Below are positions 27,583-36,352 of a DNA stretch of 64,000 bases, one piece after another. Position numbers and translations under genes: made by a program. The notes under the pieces were generated by a model. It was not told the origin of the DNA. It was given only the letters and a program-made list of their open reading frames with translations, and searched no databases. This DNA is from Aestuariibaculum marinum (GTDB lineage: Bacteria; Bacteroidota; Bacteroidia; Flavobacteriales; Flavobacteriaceae). The DNA lies in the NCBI RefSeq assembly GCF_014596975.1, contig NZ_JACVXD010000005.1, positions 62,001 through 126,000 on the forward strand, written 5' to 3'. Position 1 is the first letter of the stretch. Each line of letters starts with the position of its first letter.

Positions 27583-28680
27583 ATGAACATTTTCAGAATT
27601 TTATCCTCAAACGATGGTTCCATTAACGAACCCAATGTAAGTTCTTTTTTAGCCTATTTACTGGACCCTAATGAAGATCACGGTATTTCCGGCTTACTGC
27701 TTCAGGAAGTATTGAATGATCTGGTAGAAATGAACAGTGAATTTTTGCCTAAAATTCAGTACAGTAATAAAATTACAGATTTGTCTAAATATTCAGGATA
27801 TTCCGTAAATATAATTCCTGAACTGACTGTTAATCTGGAGAAAAAAGGAAAAAGGAAACGTAGAGATATCGATATCATTATCGAAATAATTGAAAACAGT
27901 ACGAATGAAATACTGTATTCGATATGTCTTGAGAATAAAATAACAGACGCTTCCATTAACAGGAACGATTCACAGTTGGAAGATGAGCTTAAAGGGCTGG
28001 AAAATTATTATGCCGGGAGCAATTCCAGTCCTGAAATTTATATCATTTACCTGACGCCTTTCCCTTCTGATGCATCTGGGTATTCATTTCAAAAACTGGA
28101 ATACGATAAAAAATATCATTTGTACTGGGACAACCATGAAAATTCAGTGTTTAATAAACTGATTAAAATTTTCAATAAAGAACAGGATGGCTTAATAGAT
28201 CCGATTAATAATCAATCATCCTACCTGATTAAATCATTCCTGTCGTTTATAAAAACAAACTTCAAAAGTTATATAGAAGAGCGAAAGGAAAAACTGGAAA
28301 AAAAGAATTACGGAAAACCGGTTATCGATCTTTTAAATGATTTTTCTAAAACACTGAATCCTGATGAAGCATATTCCATTGATTTTATTAGAAATAAGTT
28401 TTCTGAGTATGTTTTAAACATTTCGGGAATTGAACTGCATAACGCAACAAGAAATGCCCATGTTTTGTTGTCAATAGTGAATGAGAAAAACAGAGGGCAT
28501 TATAATGTGAAAAGTCCGGACGACGAACGGAAAAATATTTTCCGCTATTCAGATAGCTCTAAAAAGAAAATAAAATTATTCAATCAGGAAGTAGATACCG
28601 ATATAAACATTTACTACAAAGGCGACGACGGAATCGAAGTGGTAAAGCCGGTAGAAATAAATGCAGCTGGTAGCATATAA
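27583..28680 (+). CDS. PD-(D/E)XK nuclease-family protein (PDDEXK_4-like)
   Basis: A 365-aa protein. Its N terminus (NDGSINEPNVSSFLAYLLDP) and the nuclease-like motif RRDIDIIIEI (about 92-101) followed by CLENKI (about 116-121) fit the PDDEXK_4 family, so D, E and K residues of a metal-dependent nuclease site are present. It lies between hsdS and hsdR. It may be an added nuclease of the type I locus or an independent single-gene defence. The C-terminal 130 residues are unassigned. Confidence 0.65.
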   Translation: MNIFRILSSNDGSINEPNVSSFLAYLLDPNEDHGISGLLLQEVLNDLVEMNSEFLPKIQYSNKITDLSKYSGYSVNIIPELTVNLEKKGKRKRRDIDIIIEIIENSTNEILYSICLENKITDASINRNDSQLEDELKGLENYYAGSNSSPEIYIIYLTPFPSDASGYSFQKLEYDKKYHLYWDNHENSVFNKLIKIFNKEQDGLIDPINNQSSYLIKSFLSFIKTNFKSYIEERKEKLEKKNYGKPVIDLLNDFSKTLNPDEAYSIDFIRNKFSEYVLNISGIELHNATRNAHVLLSIVNEKNRGHYNVKSPDDERKNIFRYSDSSKKKIKLFNQEVDTDINIYYKGDDGIEVVKPVEINAAGSI

Positions 28681-28782
28681 ATAAATGCTTCAGTCCATTC
28701 TTGCTCAATGAAATACAATTTAACAAAAGAAGAATACATATAAGAAATAAAATATAAACCCAGAACAAACTAACTAGCCAGT

Positions 28783-30084
28783 ATGAACGCACATTTAAAT
28801 TTATTCAGGTCTTACAGTAAAAAAGAGAGAGAAGGTTTTCAGTTGGAAGACGATTTAACCAGAGCATTAGCCATCACATTACAGGAAAACGATGTGTTTT
28901 CACATAGTATACTTAAACATATTTTAACTCATAAAGCTGGAGTATACGAAAACCTGTTCGATTGTTATAACACAGATAACCCTGTTGTTATTGATATTCA
29001 AAAGAGAGTGGAAAGTATTCAGGATTTCGACCACCTCTTTGCAGTGCGTATAAGCGGCGACACTATGGGAGACGATTTCTTTACACAAACCCATAATCGC
29101 GATTATAATCCCATAACAGACCTGTTTATCCAGATAGATAATACGGCTGTTATTTTCGAAGTAAAGCCAGGAAATCATAACAGCACCGCACAGTTGTACA
29201 ACCAGGCCTTAAATGCAATTAAAGGTATAGACGGGTATACCATTGAAGATAATGTAACTCCGGTCGATTTAAACTGGCCATTGTTAATGCAATTGGCAGT
29301 AAGGGTAAATAACTATCAGGAAGCCATTGCTAAGCCGTCCAGAACACTTGATAATTTCATCGCGTATATAAAAATGCACAATTACCAGTGGTTACCACAA
29401 TTGGCATTGAGTGCTTTGGCCTTCGGGGAAAACGAAAAAAGCATTGTAAAGCGTTTTAAAGATGCTGTGGAAAACTCCGGTAACCAGAGTATAAGTAACC
29501 GCTTAGGATTAAAGCATAGCTTTGGTTGGGGAGAAGAGCTGTTAATAGGTTTAAATAATAACCCTCAGGAAATTGTGTTTAGAGTATTTCCGGGAAACAC
29601 AAAAGCACAGGGATGGCCCGTATTTGCTCAGAATGGCGAAGCTAAATTTAAAAATGAGGTTTTCGTAAATGGTAAATTCAGACCATTAACTAAAAATTAT
29701 CACATTAAATTTTCAGGGCAACGCTACATCACAGGGCTTTGGGCATCTGCATCCGATTTTAAAACACCATTACATACAAGAGAAAATTTTCTAAAGCATA
29801 CAGGACGTAAAAAAAGAGAATACTGGCAGGACATTGAAAAGCTGTTGGATAGTGTTTTTGCTGAGGAATACAACTGGAAAACAAAATGCGAATGGGATAG
29901 TAAGATCATGGGCTCTAACAGGTCACAGTTCGATATATCACTGGGTTACGAAATAAGTTTCACAATTCCTTATTCAGAGTTGCAGACCCTGGATACCGAT
30001 AAGAATAATTTAGAACCGTTGATGCGTCTCATTGAAGAGGTGAAAAGCGAGTTTGAATCTGTTGTTTTGGTTTCAGTTAATTAA
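28783..30084 (+). CDS. Predicted PD-(D/E)XK-like nuclease, unassigned family
   Basis: A 433-aa protein I cannot place in a named family. The segment ITDLFIQIDNTAVIFEVKPGN (given as residues about 111-130, split D and E-x-K) has the spacing of a PD-(D/E)XK active site: D near 113, E and K near 125 and 127. The N terminus is helical; the region 230-420 is beta-rich, with many aromatic residues. It starts 103 bp after the previous nuclease-like gene. Two adjacent nuclease-like genes of different families suggest collected effectors. Confidence 0.55.
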   Translation: MNAHLNLFRSYSKKEREGFQLEDDLTRALAITLQENDVFSHSILKHILTHKAGVYENLFDCYNTDNPVVIDIQKRVESIQDFDHLFAVRISGDTMGDDFFTQTHNRDYNPITDLFIQIDNTAVIFEVKPGNHNSTAQLYNQALNAIKGIDGYTIEDNVTPVDLNWPLLMQLAVRVNNYQEAIAKPSRTLDNFIAYIKMHNYQWLPQLALSALAFGENEKSIVKRFKDAVENSGNQSISNRLGLKHSFGWGEELLIGLNNNPQEIVFRVFPGNTKAQGWPVFAQNGEAKFKNEVFVNGKFRPLTKNYHIKFSGQRYITGLWASASDFKTPLHTRENFLKHTGRKKREYWQDIEKLLDSVFAEEYNWKTKCEWDSKIMGSNRSQFDISLGYEISFTIPYSELQTLDTDKNNLEPLMRLIEEVKSEFESVVLVSVN

Positions 30085-30178
30085 CTGGTCTTTATAATTT
30101 AAGATACCATTGTATAAAGCCAGAGGTCACTTAAAAGGGATCTTTGGCTATTTGTAAATCCTTGAATACAATATAACT

Positions 30179-30805
30179 ATGCTTAGACATTTCCCCGAAA
30201 TCGTACAGTTTTTCAAACAGGATACCTTCTCAGAAGACGATTTAACTGTGCTTAAACAGCAGTTAGCAGAAACCTATCCAGATGCTAAAGTGTATAAACA
30301 GGCTGTAACCTTAATAGAGTTGTTCCTGGTTAAGTTTGAGCTGTCAACCCCAAGAGAATTACAACGATTTAAAAATGCGAAAGGGAAATCAAAGTCTAAG
30401 CAAAATGGTCCTACACTAGCAACTCAAACCAAAGCAAAAAAGGTACAACAATCAAAGCCGCAATCTTATGGTTCTCCGAAATCTCTGAGGAATCTGAAGG
30501 GTTTGCCGGCATACAGGATTTGTAAACAATTAGAACTATCTTTTGGTTCGATAAACAGATGTTTGGCAAAAAACGAAGTTTTTAAAATAGAATCAGAAGA
30601 GGATACTTTGTCAGAAGTACAATTTGAAGCATTAAGAGAAATGTTTTTATCACGTCAAAAAGGCCTTCGAAGAATGAAAAGTCCCGGCAAACCTATACCG
30701 GGAAGATCGGCTTCTAAGCGATCAAATGACGGTGCAACTGGCGTATATGGAGAGATACAACGCCGAGGTGGTTTAGGTAAGGTAATTTATATCAGAAAAC
30801 GATAA
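30179..30805 (+). CDS. Hypothetical basic protein, 208 aa
   Basis: Not recognised. The first 60 residues form an acidic helical domain (RHFPEIVQFFKQDTFSEDDL). Residues about 65-110 are a lysine/serine/glutamine-rich linker. Residues 110-145 contain a possible helix-turn-helix (AYRICKQLELSFGSINRCL). The end is strongly basic with GLRRMKSPGKPIPGRSASKR and a GGLGKVIYIRKR tail. Nucleic-acid binding is likely. Two further small genes follow at 5 and 23 bp, forming a three-gene unit of unknown role. Confidence 0.65.
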   Translation: MLRHFPEIVQFFKQDTFSEDDLTVLKQQLAETYPDAKVYKQAVTLIELFLVKFELSTPRELQRFKNAKGKSKSKQNGPTLATQTKAKKVQQSKPQSYGSPKSLRNLKGLPAYRICKQLELSFGSINRCLAKNEVFKIESEEDTLSEVQFEALREMFLSRQKGLRRMKSPGKPIPGRSASKRSNDGATGVYGEIQRRGGLGKVIYIRKR

Positions 30806-30810
30806 TAGTT

Positions 30811-31143
30811 ATGAGTCAGAGAGGATCTAAAAGTTCAAAATTCATTGGAGGTAAAAGCTGGAGTCCTTTAAAACCTAAAGACTCTCCCAGAAAGGGAAAA
30901 TCTGGACAGAAAAAAGAAAATAAAATGGTTCGTGAGTTTGAAGCCGTTCGGTTAAAATTTAATTTAAGTAAAGAAGATCCCGACTATATTAAGTATTTGG
31001 ATGAGTACCTAAGCATTTCAAATAAGGAAATGAGAAAGCGTGTACTTAATAATTTAGAAGATGTCCATGAAAAAATAGAAAATGATAAAAGAGTATTTAG
31101 TATAGAAACTTATTTTAAGTTTCAGTATCACTTAAAAGAGTAA
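30811..31143 (+). CDS. Hypothetical basic protein, 110 aa
   Basis: Not recognised. The first 45 residues are disordered and basic (many Ser, Gly, Lys, Pro), and the rest is a predicted helical domain with EDPDYIKYLDEYL and KRVLNNLEDVHEKIEN. Tight spacing (5 bp after the 208-aa gene, 23 bp before the next) supports co-translation. A nucleic-acid-binding accessory or an antitoxin-like partner are possible. Confidence 0.6.
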   Translation: MSQRGSKSSKFIGGKSWSPLKPKDSPRKGKSGQKKENKMVREFEAVRLKFNLSKEDPDYIKYLDEYLSISNKEMRKRVLNNLEDVHEKIENDKRVFSIETYFKFQYHLKE

Positions 31144-31166
31144 TTCCTAACCTTTATAAATAAGAA

Positions 31167-31550
31167 ATGATGTATTTAGAACTATTACAGGAGCAATTGG
31201 CATTAACTTACCCTGAGTCAGAATTAAAGTTAAGCGACAATAAACTGGAATTGTTTGATGTGCCATACAAAGGTATACGCATAGAAAAAGCTGTGGAGTT
31301 ATACGTGAATTTCGAAAATTACGATACAATAGCCTTTGAAGCTTTGGCAACTTATTTTAAACCCCGTTTAAAATTTAAAGACGCCAGGTTCTATTATCAG
31401 GAGTTCAATAAAACCATCAGTATCTATACCGATAAGAAATTTACAAAAGACAAAATAGGAGATTTTGAAATGGCTATGTGGTATGCTAAGCTAATTGATC
31501 ATATAGTGAAAGAAATTAAAGAAAAAATAGAAAAGGTAATTCTAGACTAA
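31167..31550 (+). CDS. Hypothetical acidic protein, 127 aa
   Basis: Not recognised. A compact mixed alpha/beta protein (ELLQEQLALTYPESELKL, then LKFKDARFYYQEFNKTISIY) with a helical lysine/glutamate-rich C terminus. It is the last gene of the three-gene unit starting at 30179. The upstream neighbours are basic and this one is more acidic, so a complex is conceivable. Confidence 0.58.
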   Translation: MMYLELLQEQLALTYPESELKLSDNKLELFDVPYKGIRIEKAVELYVNFENYDTIAFEALATYFKPRLKFKDARFYYQEFNKTISIYTDKKFTKDKIGDFEMAMWYAKLIDHIVKEIKEKIEKVILD

Positions 31551-32260
31551 TTTTAAAGAGTCATATACTAAGTTTACCAAAAAGGATGCTGTCATACCGA
31601 ATTTATTTCGGTATCTAATTAGTATCTCAGATATGCCATGTTGTGCTAAACCTGTCTTTCGTATTTGTTGTTTAAATACTGTTTGTAAATATGAATAAGT
31701 GTTTTGTTCGTCTTGGCTTTTCTTGCGTGTATGTATACTGTTTTCCTTATCTTCCTGAAATATATTCTGTCACCAGAGAGCATTCGTAGCTTTATTTTGT
31801 ATTTAATCTAAAATGTTTAAATACAGTATTTTAATTTGGTAATTTCAGGTTAGTATTAATTTTAATATTTTTTGATATGATTTTCTTAAAGAACATGCTG
31901 AGCGTGCTAACGGCCTTAACATTGATTGTTAAAGGTTTAATAGCATTAGGTGAAGTTTTTAGTTAAAACTATAAACAACACGAACGGTTATATACGTTGA
32001 CGACCTGGTTTTTAAACCAGTAGCGTAGAGCCCCATGTTCAAAAAAATAAAAATTCCTTTTTCTCTTTCTTGTTCTTTCTTTGATTTTCTTTTTTGTTTC
32101 AATTGGTCAATCCTTTATTGAGAAAATTAAAATCTATGTCGTAGAGTATTTTGGATATCTCATAAATTACGATAACATTGTCATGCTGAGCTTGTCGAAG
32201 CATAAGCTGTCTGTTTTATTGGAAATGAAAAGGATCAGGCAAAGACCTAAAAAACATTCC
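31551..32260. other. Gene-poor 700-bp stretch before hsdR with dyads
   Basis: Apart from the 29-codon frame at 31877 no convincing gene is seen. The stretch carries REP-like dyads: GTCATACCG / CGGTAT arms at 31591-31615 and the common flavobacterial unit with GCTGAGCTTGTCGAAGC at 32179-32203. A palindrome CTGGTTT-TT-AAACCAG lies at 32005-32020. A 72-codon open frame at 32081-32299 overlaps the REP unit and the hsdR promoter and is not believed. Confidence 0.5.
31877..31966 (+). CDS. Possible 29-aa hydrophobic peptide
   Basis: ATG 31877 opens a 29-codon frame for a single-helix hydrophobic peptide (core MLSVLTALTLIVKGLIALG). A basic residue lies near the start and an acidic one near the end, like small membrane toxins or leader peptides. 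It lies in gene-poor DNA before hsdR, followed by the dyad at 32005-32020. No strong ribosome-binding site is visible, but Bacteroidota rarely show one. It may be chance. Confidence 0.35.
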   Translation: MIFLKNMLSVLTALTLIVKGLIALGEVFS

Positions 32261-32296
32261 CCTGCAATTCCATTGCATACATTCTGGTTTACTTTG
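32261..32296 (+). promoter_or_regulatory. Regulon box 4: dyad plus -7 element before hsdR
   Basis: CCTGCA-N7-TGCATA at 32261-32279, a 9-bp gap, then TTACTTTG at 32289-32296 (5 of 6 fixed positions of TAnnTTTG). The right arm and spacing equal those of the other boxes; the left arm keeps only the TGCA core. The predicted hsdR leader is about 87 nt. Confidence 0.7.
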
Positions 32297-32389
32297 TAGA
32301 GTATTGTTGTATCCTCATCGAATTTTTAATAAAAAGTGAGATAATACAATGCGTTTTGCTATTTTTGAAAGTAAACCCATACAACCTAA

Positions 32390-35300
32390 ATGACTAACTT
32401 CAGTTTTCTACAATCAGAATTTCCTAAGCTCTGTAACGAAGCAACCACAGCAGAAAAATATGTGTTCACAGAACCCCGGTTTTCAGCATTGCTATCGCGT
32501 AGTGCTATGGAGTTGGCAGTATTATGGTTGTACGAAAATGATCCGGATTTAGAGCTGCCTTACGACACAAAATTAGGCGCTTTATTGCATAACGAAAGTT
32601 TTAAAAACAATCTCAGACAATCGATGTTTAGAGAGTTGGATGTCATTAGGTTAAACGGGAACAATGCAGCCCACGGCAAAAGAGTAAATCAGTATGAAGC
32701 GTTACAGTCCATAAAAAACCTGTTCCGCTTTTTGTCGTTTGTCAGTGTGTATTATAGTGAGTCGAATCCGGAAATCCCACCTTTTACGGAAACCTGTATT
32801 CCAGATGGTCAGCAGGCAAATAAAACCATCAGTCAGTTAAAACAGCAGGCTCAGGAAATTCAGGACGAGCTGGATAAAGTACGTGACGATTTTAAAAAGC
32901 GTGAAGAGCAGTGGGAAGCCAATAGCCTGTTAAAACTTCAGGAGGATAAAAAGCAGGAAGCTGTTAAGCAGCGTAAGGCGAAACGGGAAGAAGAAATAGT
33001 TCATGAAAAGGCCATTCCAGAGCTAACCTCTGAAGCAGCAACTCGCAAATTACTTATCGATCTATTACTTAAAGAAGCCGGCTGGGATGACCTTAGAAAA
33101 GGTAGAGATCTTGAATTTGAAGTACAGGGTATGCCATTATCCACAAATCCTACAGGAAAAGGCTATGTAGATTATGTGCTTTGGGGTAAAAATGGTTTGC
33201 CTTTGGCTGTGGTAGAAGCCAAAAGAACGTTACATTCTGCAGAGAAAGGACAGCATCAGGCGTTCTTATATGCCAATTGCTTGGAGGCAAAATATGGGCA
33301 GCGCCCCATAATTTTTTATTCTAATGGTTTTGAAACCAGTATTTGGGATGATAAATTTTATCCGCCACGTCCTGTGCATGGGTTTTATACTCAGGATGAA
33401 TTACAATTAATAATAGACCGCCGAAAGTCCAGAATGGATATTCGTCAGTTTGCGGTAAATAAAAATATAGCGGGGCGTCCATATCAGCTCGAAGCGGTGC
33501 AAAGGGTGTCCGAAACATTGGTAACGGATTTAAATGGCGAATTACGAGGGAGAAACCGAAATGCCTTACTCGTTATGGCCACGGGTAGTGGTAAAACAAG
33601 AACCTCGGCAGCTATTGTCGATATGTTTACCAAATGCAACTGGGCAAAACGTATTTTGTTTCTTGCCGATAGAAATGCCTTGGTAACACAGGCTAAAAAT
33701 GCCTTTAAACAACACTTGCCAGATTTATCGGCAATAGATTTAACAAAGGAGTCTGAAGATAACGGCACACGTCTGGTATTTTCAACCTACCCAACCATCA
33801 TGAACCGTATCGACGGACTTAAAAATGAAAATGGAAGGTTTTACGGTGTTGGGCATTTCGATGTCATTATTATTGATGAAGCACACCGTTCGGTGTATCA
33901 AAAATACCGTTCTATTTTCGAATACTTTGATGCCCTGGTCATTGGGTTAACGGCAACACCTAAAAAGGATATCGATCGCAATACATATTCTTTATTTAAA
34001 ATTGAAGACGATCATCCAACATTTTCATACGAATTAAATCAGGCAGTAGCAGATAACTACTTAAAACCACCAAAGGCCATTAAAGTGCCGATTAAATTCC
34101 CAGGAGAAGGAATAACTTATGCTGAATTGTCTGATGAGGATAAAGCCAGATTCGAAGAACTGTTTGGAGATCCGACAACTGGAGAAGTACGTGTCGATAG
34201 AATTGATAAAAGCAAAATTAATCAGTGGTTATTTAACAAAGACACCGTTGATAAAGTGCTGGACTTTCTTATGACAAACGGCATAAAAGTATCCGGAGGA
34301 GATAAATTAGGTAAGACTATAATTTTTGCTAAAAATCATAAGCATGCTAAGTTTATCGAGAAACGTTTTAATAAAAACTATCCGGAGTATGGTGGTACAT
34401 TTTTGTCAGTAATAGATAACTATGCAGATAAAGCACAGGATTTGTTAGAGAAATTCTGTGATGACAAAGAAGAACTTGAGCCTCAGATTGCAGTATCCGT
34501 AGATATGATGGATACAGGAGTTGATGCACCTCGTGTGGTTAATTTAGTGTTTTTTAAGGAAGTAAAATCCTATTCTAAATACTGGCAAATGATTGGTCGT
34601 GGTACACGTTTAAGACCAGATTTATTCGGGCCGGGAGAGGATAAAGAATGTTTCCTGATTTTTGACTTTTGTGAGAACTTCGAATTTTTTGGTGATAATC
34701 CGGAAGGCTACACAACCGTAACAGGAAAATCTGTTTCAGTCAAAATATTCGAAACCCGTTTAGAGTATATCATGGCGGTAAGAGATAAAGAAGATGCTAC
34801 AGATGATGAAGAGCAAACCATGCTTGAATTCACAAATACCTTACATCAGCAGGTAGCCCATCTTGATGAAAGTCGTTACCAGGTACGTAAAGTATGGCGC
34901 ATGGTCAAAGATTTCAAAAATCGAAACCGTTGGAATGATTTAAATAAAAGTGATGTTAAAAACTTAATAAATGAAATTGCACCGGTAATTTCTATCAAGG
35001 ATGATGAAGATGAAAAGGCGAAACGCTTCGATTTATTAGTTTTAAACTTACAACTCGCAATATTACTGGGGGCAAAAGCACAGGAGTCTTATGTGCATAA
35101 AATTTATGATATAGCTAGGAACCTCAACAAAAAGCGTAACATTCCCGAGGTCGCCAGAAAGAAAGACCTTATACAAAATATACTTAAAGAAGAGTTTTGG
35201 CAAAGTATAACTCATACAAGGCTGGACGAATTGAGAGAGGATATCCGTGGTTTAGTAAAATACTTAGATAAGGAAAACCAGGAAACGGTATATACAAACT

Positions 35301-35833
35301 TCGAAGACGTTTTAAATCTGGATGGCGTTCAGGAAGTCGATATCATGCCGTCCTATACAGGAATGAAATCTTATAAAGAAAGGGTTGAGGCAATTATTAA
35401 TAAGAACCGAAATCATCTGGTTATCAATAAGCTCTATAAAAACATACCGGTAACAATGGCTGAGGTAAAAAAGCTGGAAGAATTCCTGTTTAATGAAGGT
35501 ATCGGTACCAGAGAAGAATTTGAAAAAGAATACGGTCAGGAACCATTAACCCGGTTTATAAGGAAGATAGTAGGTCTGGATATAGAAACAGCAAACACCT
35601 TATTTAGCGAGTTCATCCAGTCAGGGAATCTGAATGCGAATCAGATAACATTCATTAATAAAATTATCAGCTATTTAAATAAGAATGGTATTCTCGATAA
35701 AACCCTGCTAACAAAACCACCTTTTAATGAGCACAATGAAAAAGGCATTCTGGGAATTTTTCCAAACACCGAAAATGTCGTTAAGATCATTTCCATTATA
35801 GATCAAATCAACAACAACGTAAATGCTTCCTGA
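32390..35833 (+). CDS. hsdR: Type I restriction enzyme, motor/nuclease subunit HsdR
   Basis: A 1147-aa restriction subunit. Order: DUF4145-like N-terminal helical domain (about 1-125), coiled coil (about 140-205), nuclease domain with VDYVLW and VVEAKR (about 262-283), and helicase motif I MATGSGKTRT (about 395-404). Then DEAH box IIDEAHR (about 494) and second helicase lobe with DTGVDAPR and the arginine motif MIGRGTRLRPD. It lies 5 kb from hsdMS and has its own promoter with the same dyad, so joint control replaces operon linkage. EcoEI-type subunit layout. Confidence 0.94.
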   Translation: MTNFSFLQSEFPKLCNEATTAEKYVFTEPRFSALLSRSAMELAVLWLYENDPDLELPYDTKLGALLHNESFKNNLRQSMFRELDVIRLNGNNAAHGKRVNQYEALQSIKNLFRFLSFVSVYYSESNPEIPPFTETCIPDGQQANKTISQLKQQAQEIQDELDKVRDDFKKREEQWEANSLLKLQEDKKQEAVKQRKAKREEEIVHEKAIPELTSEAATRKLLIDLLLKEAGWDDLRKGRDLEFEVQGMPLSTNPTGKGYVDYVLWGKNGLPLAVVEAKRTLHSAEKGQHQAFLYANCLEAKYGQRPIIFYSNGFETSIWDDKFYPPRPVHGFYTQDELQLIIDRRKSRMDIRQFAVNKNIAGRPYQLEAVQRVSETLVTDLNGELRGRNRNALLVMATGSGKTRTSAAIVDMFTKCNWAKRILFLADRNALVTQAKNAFKQHLPDLSAIDLTKESEDNGTRLVFSTYPTIMNRIDGLKNENGRFYGVGHFDVIIIDEAHRSVYQKYRSIFEYFDALVIGLTATPKKDIDRNTYSLFKIEDDHPTFSYELNQAVADNYLKPPKAIKVPIKFPGEGITYAELSDEDKARFEELFGDPTTGEVRVDRIDKSKINQWLFNKDTVDKVLDFLMTNGIKVSGGDKLGKTIIFAKNHKHAKFIEKRFNKNYPEYGGTFLSVIDNYADKAQDLLEKFCDDKEELEPQIAVSVDMMDTGVDAPRVVNLVFFKEVKSYSKYWQMIGRGTRLRPDLFGPGEDKECFLIFDFCENFEFFGDNPEGYTTVTGKSVSVKIFETRLEYIMAVRDKEDATDDEEQTMLEFTNTLHQQVAHLDESRYQVRKVWRMVKDFKNRNRWNDLNKSDVKNLINEIAPVISIKDDEDEKAKRFDLLVLNLQLAILLGAKAQESYVHKIYDIARNLNKKRNIPEVARKKDLIQNILKEEFWQSITHTRLDELREDIRGLVKYLDKENQETVYTNFEDVLNLDGVQEVDIMPSYTGMKSYKERVEAIINKNRNHLVINKLYKNIPVTMAEVKKLEEFLFNEGIGTREEFEKEYGQEPLTRFIRKIVGLDIETANTLFSEFIQSGNLNANQITFINKIISYLNKNGILDKTLLTKPPFNEHNEKGILGIFPNTENVVKIISIIDQINNNVNAS

Positions 35834-36053
35834 AACTCTTTTGATAAAGATGAAATAGGAAGCTATTTAATAGTGGAATATCAATAAGTAATAACTTCAA
35901 ATCTCAATAAAAACCATGTAGTTTATATCTTATAGTGTTTTGCAGATTTTTACTGTCTTTTTGAGGAAAACCCTTATGATGTTTAATATAAAACCAATAT
36001 ATTTAAAGTCAAATTGAATTGTAATTAACTAAAATTATAGATGGGTTTTATAA

Positions 36054-36320
36054 ATGAGTAATAGTGAAAAATATTCAGAAATTATAGTTGAGAGTTATAT
36101 CCCAGATAAACTTTCAGGTCTTCACGGAAAAATACACATAAAACCTATTGCAGGTCAAGAACCGTTTACGGAAGATATGCATGTGTCTTGTTCAAAAGTT
36201 TTAAGTCAGAGGTACCCGGTAGGAACAAAATTCAAAATTAAAGCAAAACTCACCAGTAAAGAAGGAGGAAAACCTTATCTGTTTAGTCATAGAACCTGGG
36301 CGTATGAAGTCCTAATCTAA
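36054..36320 (+). CDS. Hypothetical small protein, 88 aa, before the sacsin-like gene
   Basis: Not recognised. An 88-aa beta-rich protein (IIVESYIPDKLSGLHGKI, then GTKFKIKAKLTSKEGGKPYL and a terminal RTWAYEVLI) that could form a small barrel. It ends 32 bp before the giant ATPase gene in the same direction and is probably co-transcribed with it. A small partner or regulator of that system is the likeliest role. Confidence 0.6.
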   Translation: MSNSEKYSEIIVESYIPDKLSGLHGKIHIKPIAGQEPFTEDMHVSCSKVLSQRYPVGTKFKIKAKLTSKEGGKPYLFSHRTWAYEVLI

Positions 36321-36352
36321 CGCAAAAAAGCCAAATAAACCTAACCACCATT

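Noticed and set aside
27421..32203. CRISPR array
   Set aside because: The repeats are a few scattered REP-like palindromes, without regular spacing, constant repeat length or cas genes.
32081..32299. A 72-codon plus-strand gene before hsdR
   Set aside because: The frame runs through a REP-like unit and the hsdR promoter box and has poor composition, so it is probably chance.
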